A stretch of DNA of 17,445 nucleotides from DASSUC01 sp035649895 (GCA_035649895.1 DASRIS010000200.1:1-17445), one strand, 5' to 3'. Shown: positions 1 through 6,483, counted from the stretch's first letter. The notes: generated by a model from the sequence alone, not told the origin. Program-made: numbers and translations.

Positions 1-360
1 GCCGTCGTCGACCACCGCGCGGTAGATCCACTCGTACCGCGGGTCGTTGCGGGCGGCGATCATCGCCAGGCCGTGCACGTGCATGTTCACCGCGAACGCC
101 GTCGACCCACAGGCGGCCGCGAGCACCTGCTGGGCCCGGCACAGCTCGGCGAGCGAGGCGCCGCCACCGCCGTACTCGACCGGGACGGTCATCGCGGTAT
201 AGCCGGACCGGACGAGGTCGGCGAAGTTCTCCAGCGGGAACGTCTGCGCCGCGTCGTGCGCGGCGGCGCGCTCGGCGAACACCGGCGCCAGCTCTTCGGC
301 CAGGGCCGTGTAGTCGCGGCGGGCGGGCGCGCGGACCGGCTCTGCGGTGGTGACGGTCAT
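1..360 (-). CDS. Acyl-CoA dehydrogenase family protein, N-terminal part, cut by the window edge
   Basis: The reverse strand reads an open frame from ATG at 360 to the left edge (120 codons, no stop). The translation begins MTVTTAEPVRAP. It contains LAEELAPVFAERAAAHD, a helical N-terminal segment, then GYTAMTVPVEYGGGGASL and AELCRAQQVLAAACGSTAFAVNMH. This is the usual order of the all-helical N-terminal domain of flavin-dependent acyl-CoA dehydrogenases; the FAD-binding and catalytic parts lie outside the window. The family oxidises acyl thioesters to the alpha,beta-unsaturated form. The gene follows a discrete acyl carrier protein on the same strand, so the substrate may be an acyl-ACP, as in carrier-tethered natural product pathways; that is inference. 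A GGGAGG lies 10 nt before the ATG, and the ATG overlaps the stop of a 21-codon ORF as ATGA. An upstream in-frame GTG at 414 is a less likely start. Confidence 0.85.
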   Translation of the reverse strand, partial: MTVTTAEPVRAPARRDYTALAEELAPVFAERAAAHDAAQTFPLENFADLVRSGYTAMTVPVEYGGGGASLAELCRAQQVLAAACGSTAFAVNMHVHGLAMIAARNDPRYEWIYRAVVDDG

Positions 361-427
361 GGCTGCTCTACCTCCCTGGCCATGCCCTCGTGGCCCTCGC
401 TCCGCTCGGTGCACTCGGTCATGGCTG
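354..427. repeat. 12-bp direct repeat bounding a 62-bp insertion-like segment
   Basis: The 12-mer CGGTCATGGCTG occurs exactly at 354-365 and again at 416-427 (plus strand), an offset of 62 bp. On the minus strand each copy is the start context of an ORF, CAGCCATGACCG. Between the copies lie 50 bp that include GAGCGGAGCGAGGG in minus orientation. The layout fits a small insertion with a target-site-like duplication, or a tandem duplication that later diverged. Confidence 0.7.
357..422 (-). CDS. 21-residue ORF coupled to both neighbours
   Basis: ATG at 422 opens a 21-codon frame that reads MTECTERSEG, then HEGMAREVEQP, then TGA at 359-357. Its start overlaps the stop of the acyl carrier protein gene as ATGA, and its stop overlaps the start of the acyl-CoA dehydrogenase as ATGA. 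It has the best ribosome binding site of the operon, AAGGAGG 7 nt before the ATG. The whole ORF lies in a 62-bp stretch bounded by a 12-bp direct repeat, so it probably arose by insertion and need not have a peptide-level function. Its likely effect is to carry ribosomes from the carrier gene into the dehydrogenase. No family is recognised. Translation is likely; a function of the peptide is doubtful. Confidence 0.4.
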   Translation of the reverse strand: MTECTERSEGHEGMAREVEQP

Positions 428-730
428 TGCCTCCTTCGGTGGCGCGGACCCATCGCTGTCCGGCCCGGGCGGACCGGCGTCCAGCAGGAAGGCGGCCAGG
501 CTGCGCACCGTGTCACCGCCTGGACCCATCGCCTGGGCCAGCCACGGGGTCAGGTCGGTCACGCCCTGGTCGCTGGTCAGCCGGTTCGCCAGCTCGACCA
601 GATCCAGGGAGTCAAGCCCGAGATCCGCGGTCAGCGAGCAGTCCATGCCGATCTGCGCGGGGTCGAGGGCCGGCTTGACCTCGGTGAGATGGCGGGCGAG
701 ATAGACCACTGTCTGGTCGAGAGCCTGCAT
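419..730 (-). CDS. Acyl carrier protein (phosphopantetheine attachment site)
   Basis: 103 residues, starting MQALDQTVVYLARHLTEVKP. The core GMDCSLTADLGLDSLDLVEL carries the D-S-L motif (residues 40-42) whose serine 41 takes the 4'-phosphopantetheine arm. The four-helix carrier fold appears to end near residue 85, followed by a Pro/Gly/Asp-rich tail. Free-standing carriers of this kind hold acyl or aminoacyl groups for tailoring enzymes; the downstream acyl-CoA dehydrogenase on the same strand is a natural partner. The start at 730 is preferred because GGAG lies 5 nt upstream. In-frame ATGs at 775 and about 799 would add 15 or more residues without a carrier-like sequence. The stop codon overlaps the ATG of the 21-codon ORF. 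The substrate cannot be read from the sequence. Confidence 0.88.
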   Translation of the reverse strand: MQALDQTVVYLARHLTEVKPALDPAQIGMDCSLTADLGLDSLDLVELANRLTSDQGVTDLTPWLAQAMGPGGDTVRSLAAFLLDAGPPGPDSDGSAPPKEAQP

Positions 731-900
731 ACACGCTCCGGTCGCCACAGAGTGTCCATGATGGAGATATGTCATCGGCCGGGGACGAGCGTACGCCATC
801 GCTCCACTTCTGACTGTCCACAAACGTGGCGGCACGACGACATGTTGCTTGCTTGCTACAGCCGATGAGTTGTGCGTGTCGTACCCCCACCCCACGTCGC

Positions 901-1605
901 CTACGGCGATGGACGCGAGGACGCCTGCCGTGGTGGCGCGCCGCGGAGGAGGCCGGCGCCCAGGCCGACGTAGCCGGCGCCGAGCAGGAAGCCCAGCCAG
1001 TCCTCCAGCGGCATCGCCGGTTGGACCAGCTTCCAGGCGGCCACGAGGACGGTCCAGCCGCCGAGCGCGGCAAGCGCCCACCAGCCCAGCCGCCCGGTAC
1101 GCCGGCGCAGCGCACCGCCGGCCAGGACGAGCCAGGCGCCGAGCAGCACCTCGGAGACGAGCCGGAGATCCTTGCCGATGTCCGCGGCCACGGTATGCAC
1201 GGTGAGGACCGCCTCCGGCCCGCCGGCCGTACCCCGCTGCACGGCCTGCTGGTACGCGTCCGCGGTGACCGGGCTCGCGGCGAACAGGAACACCAGCCCG
1301 ACCAGGGCGATGACCACCGAAGCCGTGCCCACGACCGCGGCGGTACGCATGCCCAGGTGCTCCCCCAGCAGCAACGCCTGCGACAGCAGGTAGAGCAGCC
1401 ACATGCCCTGGTACATCCCGCGGTGGCGGTCCACCCAGGGCAGCAGGGCGGCCGGGTCGTCGAACATGTCGACCGAGAGCCCGGCCGAGCCGAGCACCAC
1501 GAACAGGTAGGTCCCCATGGCGAAGAACGCCACACCGGCGGCTGCGGCGAAGGCTCCAGCCGCCCTGGGCCGGCCCGGCTGGGTCGGCGACTCGGATGCG
1601 TCCAT
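901..1605 (-). CDS. Uncharacterised six-helix membrane protein
   Basis: 234 residues starting MDASESPTQPGRPRAAG. Hydrophobic stretches fit six transmembrane helices at about residues 15-39, 64-84, 87-109, 147-166, 172-192 and 201-218. A polar loop at about 110-146 contains ADAYQQAVQRG and VHTVAADIGKD. The size and helix pattern resemble DUF4386-type membrane proteins, but I do not see a diagnostic motif, so the family is left open. The ATG lies 5 nt after the stop of the alcohol dehydrogenase gene, with AGGA about 9 nt upstream, so the two are surely cotranscribed. The short cytoplasmic tail is basic and serine-rich (PPRQASSRPSP). A role in housing or transporting the substrate of the dehydrogenase is only a guess from context. 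Confidence 0.8.
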   Translation of the reverse strand: MDASESPTQPGRPRAAGAFAAAAGVAFFAMGTYLFVVLGSAGLSVDMFDDPAALLPWVDRHRGMYQGMWLLYLLSQALLLGEHLGMRTAAVVGTASVVIALVGLVFLFAASPVTADAYQQAVQRGTAGGPEAVLTVHTVAADIGKDLRLVSEVLLGAWLVLAGGALRRRTGRLGWWALAALGGWTVLVAAWKLVQPAMPLEDWLGFLLGAGYVGLGAGLLRGAPPRQASSRPSP

Positions 1606-1610
1606 GCCGG

Positions 1611-2618
1611 TCAATCCTGCACCAGCACTGCCGCCCCGTTGACCCGGTCCGCGGCGAGGTCGGCGAGGGCCCGGTCCGCCGCGTCGAGCGGGTAGCCGGT
1701 GACGGCCACCCGGAACCGGTGGCGCGCCGCGAGGTCCAGCAGCTCCCGCCCGTCGGCCCGGGTGTTCGCGGTGACCGAGCACAGGTTGCGCTCGTAGAAG
1801 AGGTGCCGCTGGTAGTCGAGCACGGGCACGTCGGTCAGGTGGATGCCGGCCACGGCCAGGGTGCCACCGCGGTCGAGCGCGGCCAGCGCCACCGGCACCA
1901 GGTCCCCCACCGGGGCGAACAGGACCGCCGAGTCCAGCGGCTCCGGCGGTGCGTCGTACGCGCCGGCGGCGGAGGCGGCGCCGAGCTCCAGCGCCAGCTC
2001 CCGGGCCGCGGTGGACCTGGTTAGCACGTGCACCGTGGCGCCTTCGGCGAGCGCCACCTGGGTCGCCAGGTGCGCCGACGCCCCGAAGCCGTAGACGCCG
2101 AGCCGGCCGCCGGGCGGCAGGGCGGAGCGGCGCAGCGCCCGGTAGCCGATGATCCCGGCGCAGAGCAGCGGGGCTAGCTCGGCGTCGTCGTACCCGTCCG
2201 GCAGCCGGTACGCGAAGCCGGCCGGCACCGTCGCGTACTGCGCGTAGCCGCCATCGGCGTCCCAGCCGGTGTACTCCGAGGACGGGCACAGGTTCTCGTC
2301 GCCGCGCCGGCAGTACCGGCACTGCCCGCAGGTGTGCCGCAGCCAGGCGATGCCGACCCGGTCACCGACCGCGTAGCCGTGCACCTGCGCGCCGGTCCCG
2401 GCCACCTCGCCGACCACCTCGTGGCCCGGGACCACGGCTGGCCGGTGGACCGGCAGGTCGCCCTCTGCCACGTGCAGGTCGGTACGGCACACCGCGCAGG
2501 CGGTGACCCGTACCAGCAGGTCCTCCGGACCCGGCCGGGGCACCGGCCGGCGGGCCAGGACCAGCGGCCCGGTGCTGACCGGACCCGGCCGCCGTACCTC
2601 CCAGGCGATCATCGTCAT
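1611..2618 (-). CDS. Zinc-dependent alcohol dehydrogenase, MDR superfamily (adh_fam_2-like)
   Basis: 335 residues. The N-terminal GroES-like domain holds the catalytic zinc ligands Cys44 (ACAVCRTDLH) and His66-Glu67 (PGHE), with Cys153 (LLCAG) as the expected third ligand. The structural zinc lobe shows four cysteines at 97, 100, 103 and 111 (CGQCRYCRRGDENLC). The Rossmann domain begins about residue 170, with GVYGFGASAH as the dinucleotide loop. The length and the VYGFGASAH signature fit the adh_fam_2 group of MDR alcohol dehydrogenases. The likely reaction is NAD(P)-dependent interconversion of an alcohol and an aldehyde; the substrate is unknown. The ATG at 2618 is supported by GGAGAGGGG ending 7 nt upstream; an in-frame ATG two codons later is less well placed. 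It is the first gene of the minus-strand group. Confidence 0.93.
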   Translation of the reverse strand: MTMIAWEVRRPGPVSTGPLVLARRPVPRPGPEDLLVRVTACAVCRTDLHVAEGDLPVHRPAVVPGHEVVGEVAGTGAQVHGYAVGDRVGIAWLRHTCGQCRYCRRGDENLCPSSEYTGWDADGGYAQYATVPAGFAYRLPDGYDDAELAPLLCAGIIGYRALRRSALPPGGRLGVYGFGASAHLATQVALAEGATVHVLTRSTAARELALELGAASAAGAYDAPPEPLDSAVLFAPVGDLVPVALAALDRGGTLAVAGIHLTDVPVLDYQRHLFYERNLCSVTANTRADGRELLDLAARHRFRVAVTGYPLDAADRALADLAADRVNGAAVLVQD

Positions 2619-3028
2619 CGCACGACCCCTCTCCGGTCCGCCGCTCGGCCACGGTCAGCGTGCCGCATCTTGTGGGCCAGCGGGCTGGTGAGCTTGTGCA
2701 GCCCGTCGTGTCGCAGGTTGCCCCCACCCGCGGCTAGCGCCTAGCGGAGGTCCGGTCCGTAGACCCAGAGTGCTGCGGTGGTCAGGTCCTGCGGGTAGTG
2801 CGTTGCCCGTCGTCGCCGTGACACGTAGGTCCTTGCTCCACCGCCGCTTTCCTTCACGTGGCAGGCGCCTTCGCAGTCCGCGCCGTTGTGGCATGTCCCA
2901 GGTCGCATCACCGTAGTGGCCAGGTTTACAAGCATCCTCCGCAGGCCGGGACTGGGCTGTGCGCGCGAAGCTGCCGGGGTCGATCTGCTCTCAGGTCCAC
3001 TGTAGAAACGCTTAGGCAACAAAGGATC
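2619..3028. other. Intergenic stretch, no convincing gene
   Basis: About 410 bp upstream of the alcohol dehydrogenase gene. It should hold that gene's promoter, but I cannot pick a confident -35/-10 pair. A minus-strand frame at 2741-3031 would encode up to 96 residues (or 64 from an inner ATG at 2935) with a Cys/His cluster GTCHNGADCEGACH. It has no good ribosome binding site, mixed third-position GC and no recognised family, so it is not called. Gene remains are possible, since a nuclease remnant starts just downstream. Confidence 0.5.
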
Positions 3029-3062
3029 CACTATAGATAGTGTCGAACAAAAGTACTAGAAT
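3029..3062 (+). promoter_or_regulatory. SOS-box-like operator and leaderless -10 of the HNH remnant
   Basis: An inverted repeat CACTAT-AG-ATAGTG (3029-3042) abuts TCGAAC-AAAA-GTACTA (3043-3058). The latter matches 10 of 12 fixed positions of the actinobacterial LexA box TCGAAC-N4-GTTCGA. TAGAAT at 3057-3062 fits a -10 hexamer placed 7 nt before an ATG at 3070, the spacing of leaderless promoters. Several mycobacterial 13E12-family genes are known LexA targets, which agrees with this site standing before an HNH remnant of that family. Confidence 0.5.
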
Positions 3063-3069
3063 AGAAGGC

Positions 3070-3412
3070 ATGCGGGCAGCGGTGGCGACGAAGGTCGCCG
3101 ACGAGGTTGAGGTGGCCGCGCTGCACCGGCGCGCTGCGCCGCGCCCTGGTGCTCCGCGATGGCGGATGTCAGTTTCCCGGCTGTGACCGGCCGGCGAAAT
3201 GGTGCCAGGGCCACCACATCAGGCCGTGGGCCGACGGCGGCCCCACCACCCTCAACAACGTCGTACTCGTCTGCACCTTCCACCACCGCCTGCTCCACCA
3301 CGACGACTGGACCGTCCACATCACACCCGACGGACGACCCGAGCTCACCCCACCGGCCTGGGTCGACCCCACACAACGACCACGCCGAAACCACTACTGG
3401 CCGCGACAGTGA
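3070..3412 (+). pseudogene. 13E12/DUF222-type HNH endonuclease remnant
   Basis: From about 3107 one frame encodes the C-terminal HNH part: LRRALVLRDGGCQFPGCD, then CQGHHIRPWADGGPTTLNN, then CTFHHRLLHHDDWTV and TPPAWVDPTQRPRRN, ending in TGA at 3410-3412. This is the typical end of 13E12/DUF222 nucleases, including the paired Cys residues and the HH-N-H core. Intact members are about 400-500 residues; here only about 100 remain and the DUF222 region is missing. The expected gene start survives: an ATG at 3070 behind an SOS-box-like site opens MRAAVATKVADEVEVAAL. This lies in a different frame from the HNH part and stops at about 3184. The likely history is an internal deletion that joined the first codons to the nuclease domain out of frame. 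Confidence 0.75.
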
Positions 3413-3664
3413 CGATGACGGCAGGAGACGTACGGTCTTGAGCCGCCGAACGGACCGTGGCAGGTAGCCAGTGCCTCACCGCAGCCGGGGAGCCAACCGC
3501 CCACGGACAGCCTCGATAGGCCACCCGGATCCGCGTGGTGCCGGCGGCGAGCGAGCTTGCGGGTGGGCTCGCAGGATCAACCAGGATCAACCAGCACGCC
3601 CGACGGCTGGTACCGGAAGCTTGCGCGAAAGACCCGGGCCTGCGCGAAAGCCGTGCTGAACAGG
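3413..3664. other. Intergenic stretch with small direct repeats
   Basis: About 250 bp between the HNH remnant and the DUF1918 leader. It holds a 10-bp tandem repeat, CAGGATCAAC at 3572-3581 and 3582-3591, and a doubled TGCGCGAAAG at about 3624-3652. No frame looks coding. The promoter of the DUF1918 gene should lie here, but no confident hexamers were found. Confidence 0.5.
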
Positions 3665-3696
3665 CCCCAAGGGGAGGCGGCCGGCCGGCCTTGGGG
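3665..3696 (+). promoter_or_regulatory. Hairpin overlapping the ribosome binding site of the DUF1918 gene
   Basis: CCCCAAGG (3665-3672) pairs with CCTTGGGG (3689-3696) across a GC-rich loop. The right arm runs directly into GGAAAATAGGGCC and the ATG at 3709. The G-rich Shine-Dalgarno candidate is therefore partly inside the stem, which could limit translation. No T-run follows, so a terminator role is less likely. Confidence 0.4.
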
Positions 3697-3708
3697 GAAA
3701 ATAGGGCC

Positions 3709-3939
3709 ATGAAGGCACAGCTCGGCGATCGGCTCGTCCTCGAAGGCGCCCACGTCGGCGACCGCAGGCGGATCGGGGTCATCATCGCGCTCCGCCGTGA
3801 GGACGGCACTCCCCCTTATGTCGTGCGTTGGCTCGACAGTGGCCAGGAGTCCCTGGTCTACCCCGGTTCGCAGGGGCGTATCGAGCCGGGGAACCAGGAC
3901 CCGTCCGGGACCGTGGACCTGCCCAGCTCGCAAAGCTGA
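3709..3939 (+). CDS. DUF1918 domain protein
   Basis: 76 residues starting MKAQLGDRLVLEGAHVGD. It then reads RRRIGVIIALRREDGTPP and YVVRWLDSGQESLVYPG, the complete DUF1918 domain, a small beta-barrel-like fold common in actinobacteria. The family usually is 60-80 residues and has no established biochemical role. The last 15 residues form a polar tail. The ATG at 3709 is chosen because the domain starts exactly there; the open frame continues upstream to 3535 but that part is not conserved-looking. A hairpin lies across the ribosome binding region and a strong terminator hairpin follows the stop by 15 nt, so this is a single-gene transcript. Confidence 0.9.
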   Translation: MKAQLGDRLVLEGAHVGDRRRIGVIIALRREDGTPPYVVRWLDSGQESLVYPGSQGRIEPGNQDPSGTVDLPSSQS

Positions 3940-3954
3940 GCAGCTGCGGCTGAA

Positions 3955-3994
3955 GGCCGGCCCGGCGCTCGGCCGACTGGACGCCGGGCCGGCC
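3955..3994. terminator. Intrinsic terminator hairpin after the DUF1918 gene
   Basis: GGCCGGCCCGGCG (3955-3967) is a perfect inverted repeat of CGCCGGGCCGGCC (3982-3994) with a 14-nt loop. It lies 15 nt after the DUF1918 stop and before the end of the oppositely oriented sigma pseudogene, so it may stop transcripts from both sides. No T-run is present, as is common in actinomycetes. Confidence 0.65.
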
Positions 3995-4036
3995 CCATAG
4001 GCGGCGGGTGGAGCATTAGGACGCCTCGGTACGCCG

Positions 4037-4636
4037 TCAGCAGGCTGGTGTGCCTCCGCAGAGCCGGAGCGCGGGCCCTGCGGCCGAGCTCCTGCGCTGC
4101 CGCGCTGCTGCGTTCCGGCTTGGTGAAGAACTCGGTGAGGAGATCACCCTGCCGGACCAGCACGTGCTTGGCGGTGAATCCGTCGCCGTAGTCGGCTTGG
4201 ACCAGCAGCGCGTCCTGTCCGGCAAAGCGCTGCGCCACGATCCTGACCGACCTCCCGCCGCCCGGCCGACACGAGCTCACCCGGGCACGCACCTGGTCGA
4301 GGTACCGGGCGGCATCGCCGGGCCGGTAACGGGCCACGTACTGCGCCAGCAGGTCCTCCGCCTCCGGCGTGCCGCGGCTCAGCGTCCGGTCCCGGCGCGC
4401 CGGTCTGCGCTGCCACATCAGCGACAGGCAGATCGAGCAGGTGGTACAGAATGATCGCTTCCCGCTCTGGTACAGGCAGCTTCTTCAACGCCGCGACCAG
4501 CGCCACCGTGTCCTCGTTCAGCGGCGGGGCCGCCGGGTCGGCGCCGTGCCGGCGGTACGCGATGACCCGGTTCCTGGTCTTGCGCCACCGGTTGAGAACC
4601 AGGCGGTACGTACGCCTCCTGGGCGGCGTCCTGTGC
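4037..4636 (-). pseudogene. ECF sigma factor pseudogene with C-terminal extension
   Basis: The pieces fall in different minus-strand frames. AQDAAQEAYV (4636-4607) matches sigma region 2. The next frame carries TYRLVLNRWRKTRNRV and, after a linker, VALVAALKKLPVPEREAIIL and YHLLDLPVADVAAQTGAP, the sigma region 4 helix pair. The DNA-recognition end (normally like GTVKSRLSRGR) is broken at about 4395 by a frame change. The frame then shifts to RTLSRGTPEAEDLLAQYV and FTAKHVLVRQGDLLTEFF, a tail like sensor or lipoprotein-type C-terminal domains. A last shift near 4080 leads to LRLCGGTPAC and a stop at 4037. Roughly 30 codons are also missing between the first two pieces, and the N-terminus is absent. 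At least three lesions make this gene dead. Confidence 0.72.
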
Positions 4637-4843
4637 CCTTCTATGGCAACACCCGCCAGCCCGGCGTCCGGTTGGCTCCGGCGTCGACCAGGTTCCCACC
4701 CGCCGAACGGATGGCCGCTGCGTAGCGAGTCCTGTATGGGGGTCGAAAGTCCCGCACGCGGCGGTCGACCGGCTCTGCCCGCCGCGCCGGGAGAAGCCGT
4801 CGAATAGGGGTGACAAAGAGGAGACGAGAGAGGACGTGAACCG

Positions 4844-5437
4844 ATGACCACGCTGACCACCCGTCCTGCGGCCAGGGTGAAGCCCATAGTGACCGGCGAG
4901 GTCGCCACAGCCGTGCGGGAGGCGCCCGCGGCCACCATCCGCGAGACCACCAGCCAGGTCGTCACCAGGTACGTGTGGGCCGGGCTGCGCATCGCGCTCG
5001 GCTGGATCTTCCTGTGGGCCTTCCTGGACAAGCTCTTCGGCTTCGGCTTCGCCACGCCGGAGGCCCGTTCATGGATCAACGGCGGCCACCCCACCCAAGG
5101 GTTCCTGCGCAACGCGACCGGCCCGTTCGAGGGCTTCTACCACGAGATCGCCGGCTCGGCCTGGGCGGACTGGCTCTTCATGACCGGCCTTGCGGGCATC
5201 GGCATCGCGCTGGTCGCGGGCGTCGGGATGCGGGTCGCCGCGGTCACCGGTGCCATCCTCATGGTGATGATGTGGACCGCCAGCCTTCCGCTGGACAACA
5301 ACCCGTTCATGGACGACCACCTCATCTACGCCGGCCTGCTGGCCGCGCTCGCCCTGGTGGGCGCGGGCCGCACCTTCGGGTTCGGCCGGCTCTGGGAGAA
5401 GACCGCCCTCGTCAAGCGGCTGCCCTGGCTCAAGTAG
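4844..5437 (+). CDS. DoxX family membrane protein
   Basis: 197 residues. After a cytoplasmic N-terminus of about 40 residues come four predicted helices: about 43-66 (YVWAGLRIALGWIFLWAFLD), two between 107 and 150, and about 157-179. The first helix with LRIALGWIFLWAFLDKLFG is typical of the DoxX family, whose members sit in the cytoplasmic membrane. Some of them pair with thiosulfate:quinone oxidoreductases or redox stress factors. The specific function here is unknown. GAGAGGA lies 9 nt before the ATG. The gene stands alone between the sigma pseudogene and a converging regulator, and its transcript should end at the perfect palindrome 35 nt after the stop. Confidence 0.85.
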   Translation: MTTLTTRPAARVKPIVTGEVATAVREAPAATIRETTSQVVTRYVWAGLRIALGWIFLWAFLDKLFGFGFATPEARSWINGGHPTQGFLRNATGPFEGFYHEIAGSAWADWLFMTGLAGIGIALVAGVGMRVAAVTGAILMVMMWTASLPLDNNPFMDDHLIYAGLLAALALVGAGRTFGFGRLWEKTALVKRLPWLK

Positions 5438-5471
5438 CCGGCGGCCCGGCGAGCAGCCGGCCGATCCCAGC

Positions 5472-5509
5472 CCGCGTCCCCGGTCGCCACGTGGCGACCG
5501 GGGACGCGG
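5472..5509. terminator. Perfect 38-bp palindrome, bidirectional terminator
   Basis: The sequence is exactly self-complementary around the centre at 5490/5491 (19-bp arms, core GTCGCCAC/GTGGCGAC, no mismatch). It lies between the stop of the DoxX gene (5437) and the stop of the converging SARP gene (5556), where a terminator for both transcripts is expected. There is no T-run. Confidence 0.75.
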
Positions 5510-5555
5510 CATGTCCGCGGCCACGTCGCCAGCCGGGCGCCCGGGCCACCGGCGG

Positions 5556-6290
5556 TCACGGCAGCGGCTGGGCCTCCCGCACCGCCCGGGCCAGCCGTTG
5601 CAGCGCCGGCCCGGGCTCCACACCCAGCTCCCGGGAGAGCACCCGGCGGCACCGCAGGTACGCGACACAGGCGTCGGCGCGCCGGCCGGCCCGGTAGAGC
5701 GCGAGAATCTGCTGCTCGGCGAAGCGCTCGTGCAGCGGGTGGGCGGTGACCAGCTCGTCCAGCACCGGGAGCAGCTCGGCGTGGCGCCCCAGCGCCAGCT
5801 CCACGCTGATCTGGTCCTCGTACGCCAGGAGCCGCCGCCGGTCGAGCAGGGCGGCGGTGGTGCCCAGCCGGCCGATCCCGGCCACGTCCGCGAGCGAGGC
5901 GCCCCGCCACAGCGACACCGCGGCCCGGTAGTCCCCCGCCGCCTGCACCAGCAGGCCCGCCCGCCGGGCGGCTCGGGCCCGGCTCACCAGCCGCTCGAAC
6001 TCGGCCAGGTCGAGCTCTTCCGGCCCGACCGACATCTGGTAGCCCGGCGGTCGTGACTCCAGCCGGGCACCGACCAGCCGGCGTAGCCGCCACACGTACA
6101 CCTGGACGTTCTTGCGGGCCGTGCGCGGCGGCGCCTCCGCCCACAGGGCGTCCGCGATCTGGTCCACCGAGACGACCCGGTTGGCGTGCAACAGCAGCAG
6201 TGCGAAGACGGCCCGCTGCTTGGCCGGGCCTACCTCGGTGCGCTGCCCGTGGGTCCACAGCTCGACCGGACCCAGCAGCCCGAACCTCAT
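5556..6290 (-). CDS. SARP family transcriptional regulator (winged helix plus BTAD)
   Basis: 244 residues. The first 90 or so form an OmpR-type winged helix: FGLLGPVELWTHGQRTEVG, then KQRAVFALLLLHANRVVSVD and ARKNVQVYVWRLRRLVG. Residues from about 95 form the bacterial transcriptional activation domain with LDLAEFERLVSRARAA and HPLHERFAEQQILALYRAG, ending VLSRELGVEPGPALQRL. The length equals small SARPs with no ATPase or TPR extension. Such proteins bind direct repeats near the -35 region of target promoters and activate them. The ATG at 6290 has AAGGGG 7 nt upstream. The gene is divergent from the secreted peptidase gene across a 193-bp region, so that operon is the first candidate target (inference). 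Confidence 0.93.
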   Translation of the reverse strand: MRFGLLGPVELWTHGQRTEVGPAKQRAVFALLLLHANRVVSVDQIADALWAEAPPRTARKNVQVYVWRLRRLVGARLESRPPGYQMSVGPEELDLAEFERLVSRARAARRAGLLVQAAGDYRAAVSLWRGASLADVAGIGRLGTTAALLDRRRLLAYEDQISVELALGRHAELLPVLDELVTAHPLHERFAEQQILALYRAGRRADACVAYLRCRRVLSRELGVEPGPALQRLARAVREAQPLP

Positions 6291-6483
6291 CCGTTCGCCC
6301 CTTGCTGAGCTGGCGCGCCGTCACGCGCAGTCTTAATCGAAGAATACCAATTCTTGGGGGCGGCCAGGGCGTTGCCGCGTTTACCGCGCACATACCAGTT
6401 GCAGAACGCGGTGCCGGAGCGTCCTTGCGTGACGTCCGGTGCACCCGCCGGGCGGGCACGACACCACCGGCAGGGGGTAGACG
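6291..6483. promoter_or_regulatory. Divergent promoter region between the SARP and peptidase genes
   Basis: 193 bp with a conspicuous AT-rich island at 6330-6357. It contains AAGAAT-ACCA-ATTCTT (6340-6355), an inverted repeat with 6-bp arms. The 9-mer ATACCARTT occurs at 6344-6352 and 6392-6400 as a direct repeat. Either may be an operator; exact promoters cannot be fixed by eye. Confidence 0.45.

Noticed and set aside
419..1402. 327-codon frame ending in the acyl carrier protein
   Set aside because: Only the last 103 codons are carrier-like; the upstream part is antisense-like GC-rich sequence overlapping the membrane protein gene in another frame.
2741..3031. 96-codon minus-strand frame with a Cys/His cluster
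   Set aside because: No good ribosome binding site, no family, weak third-position bias; possible but unsupported.
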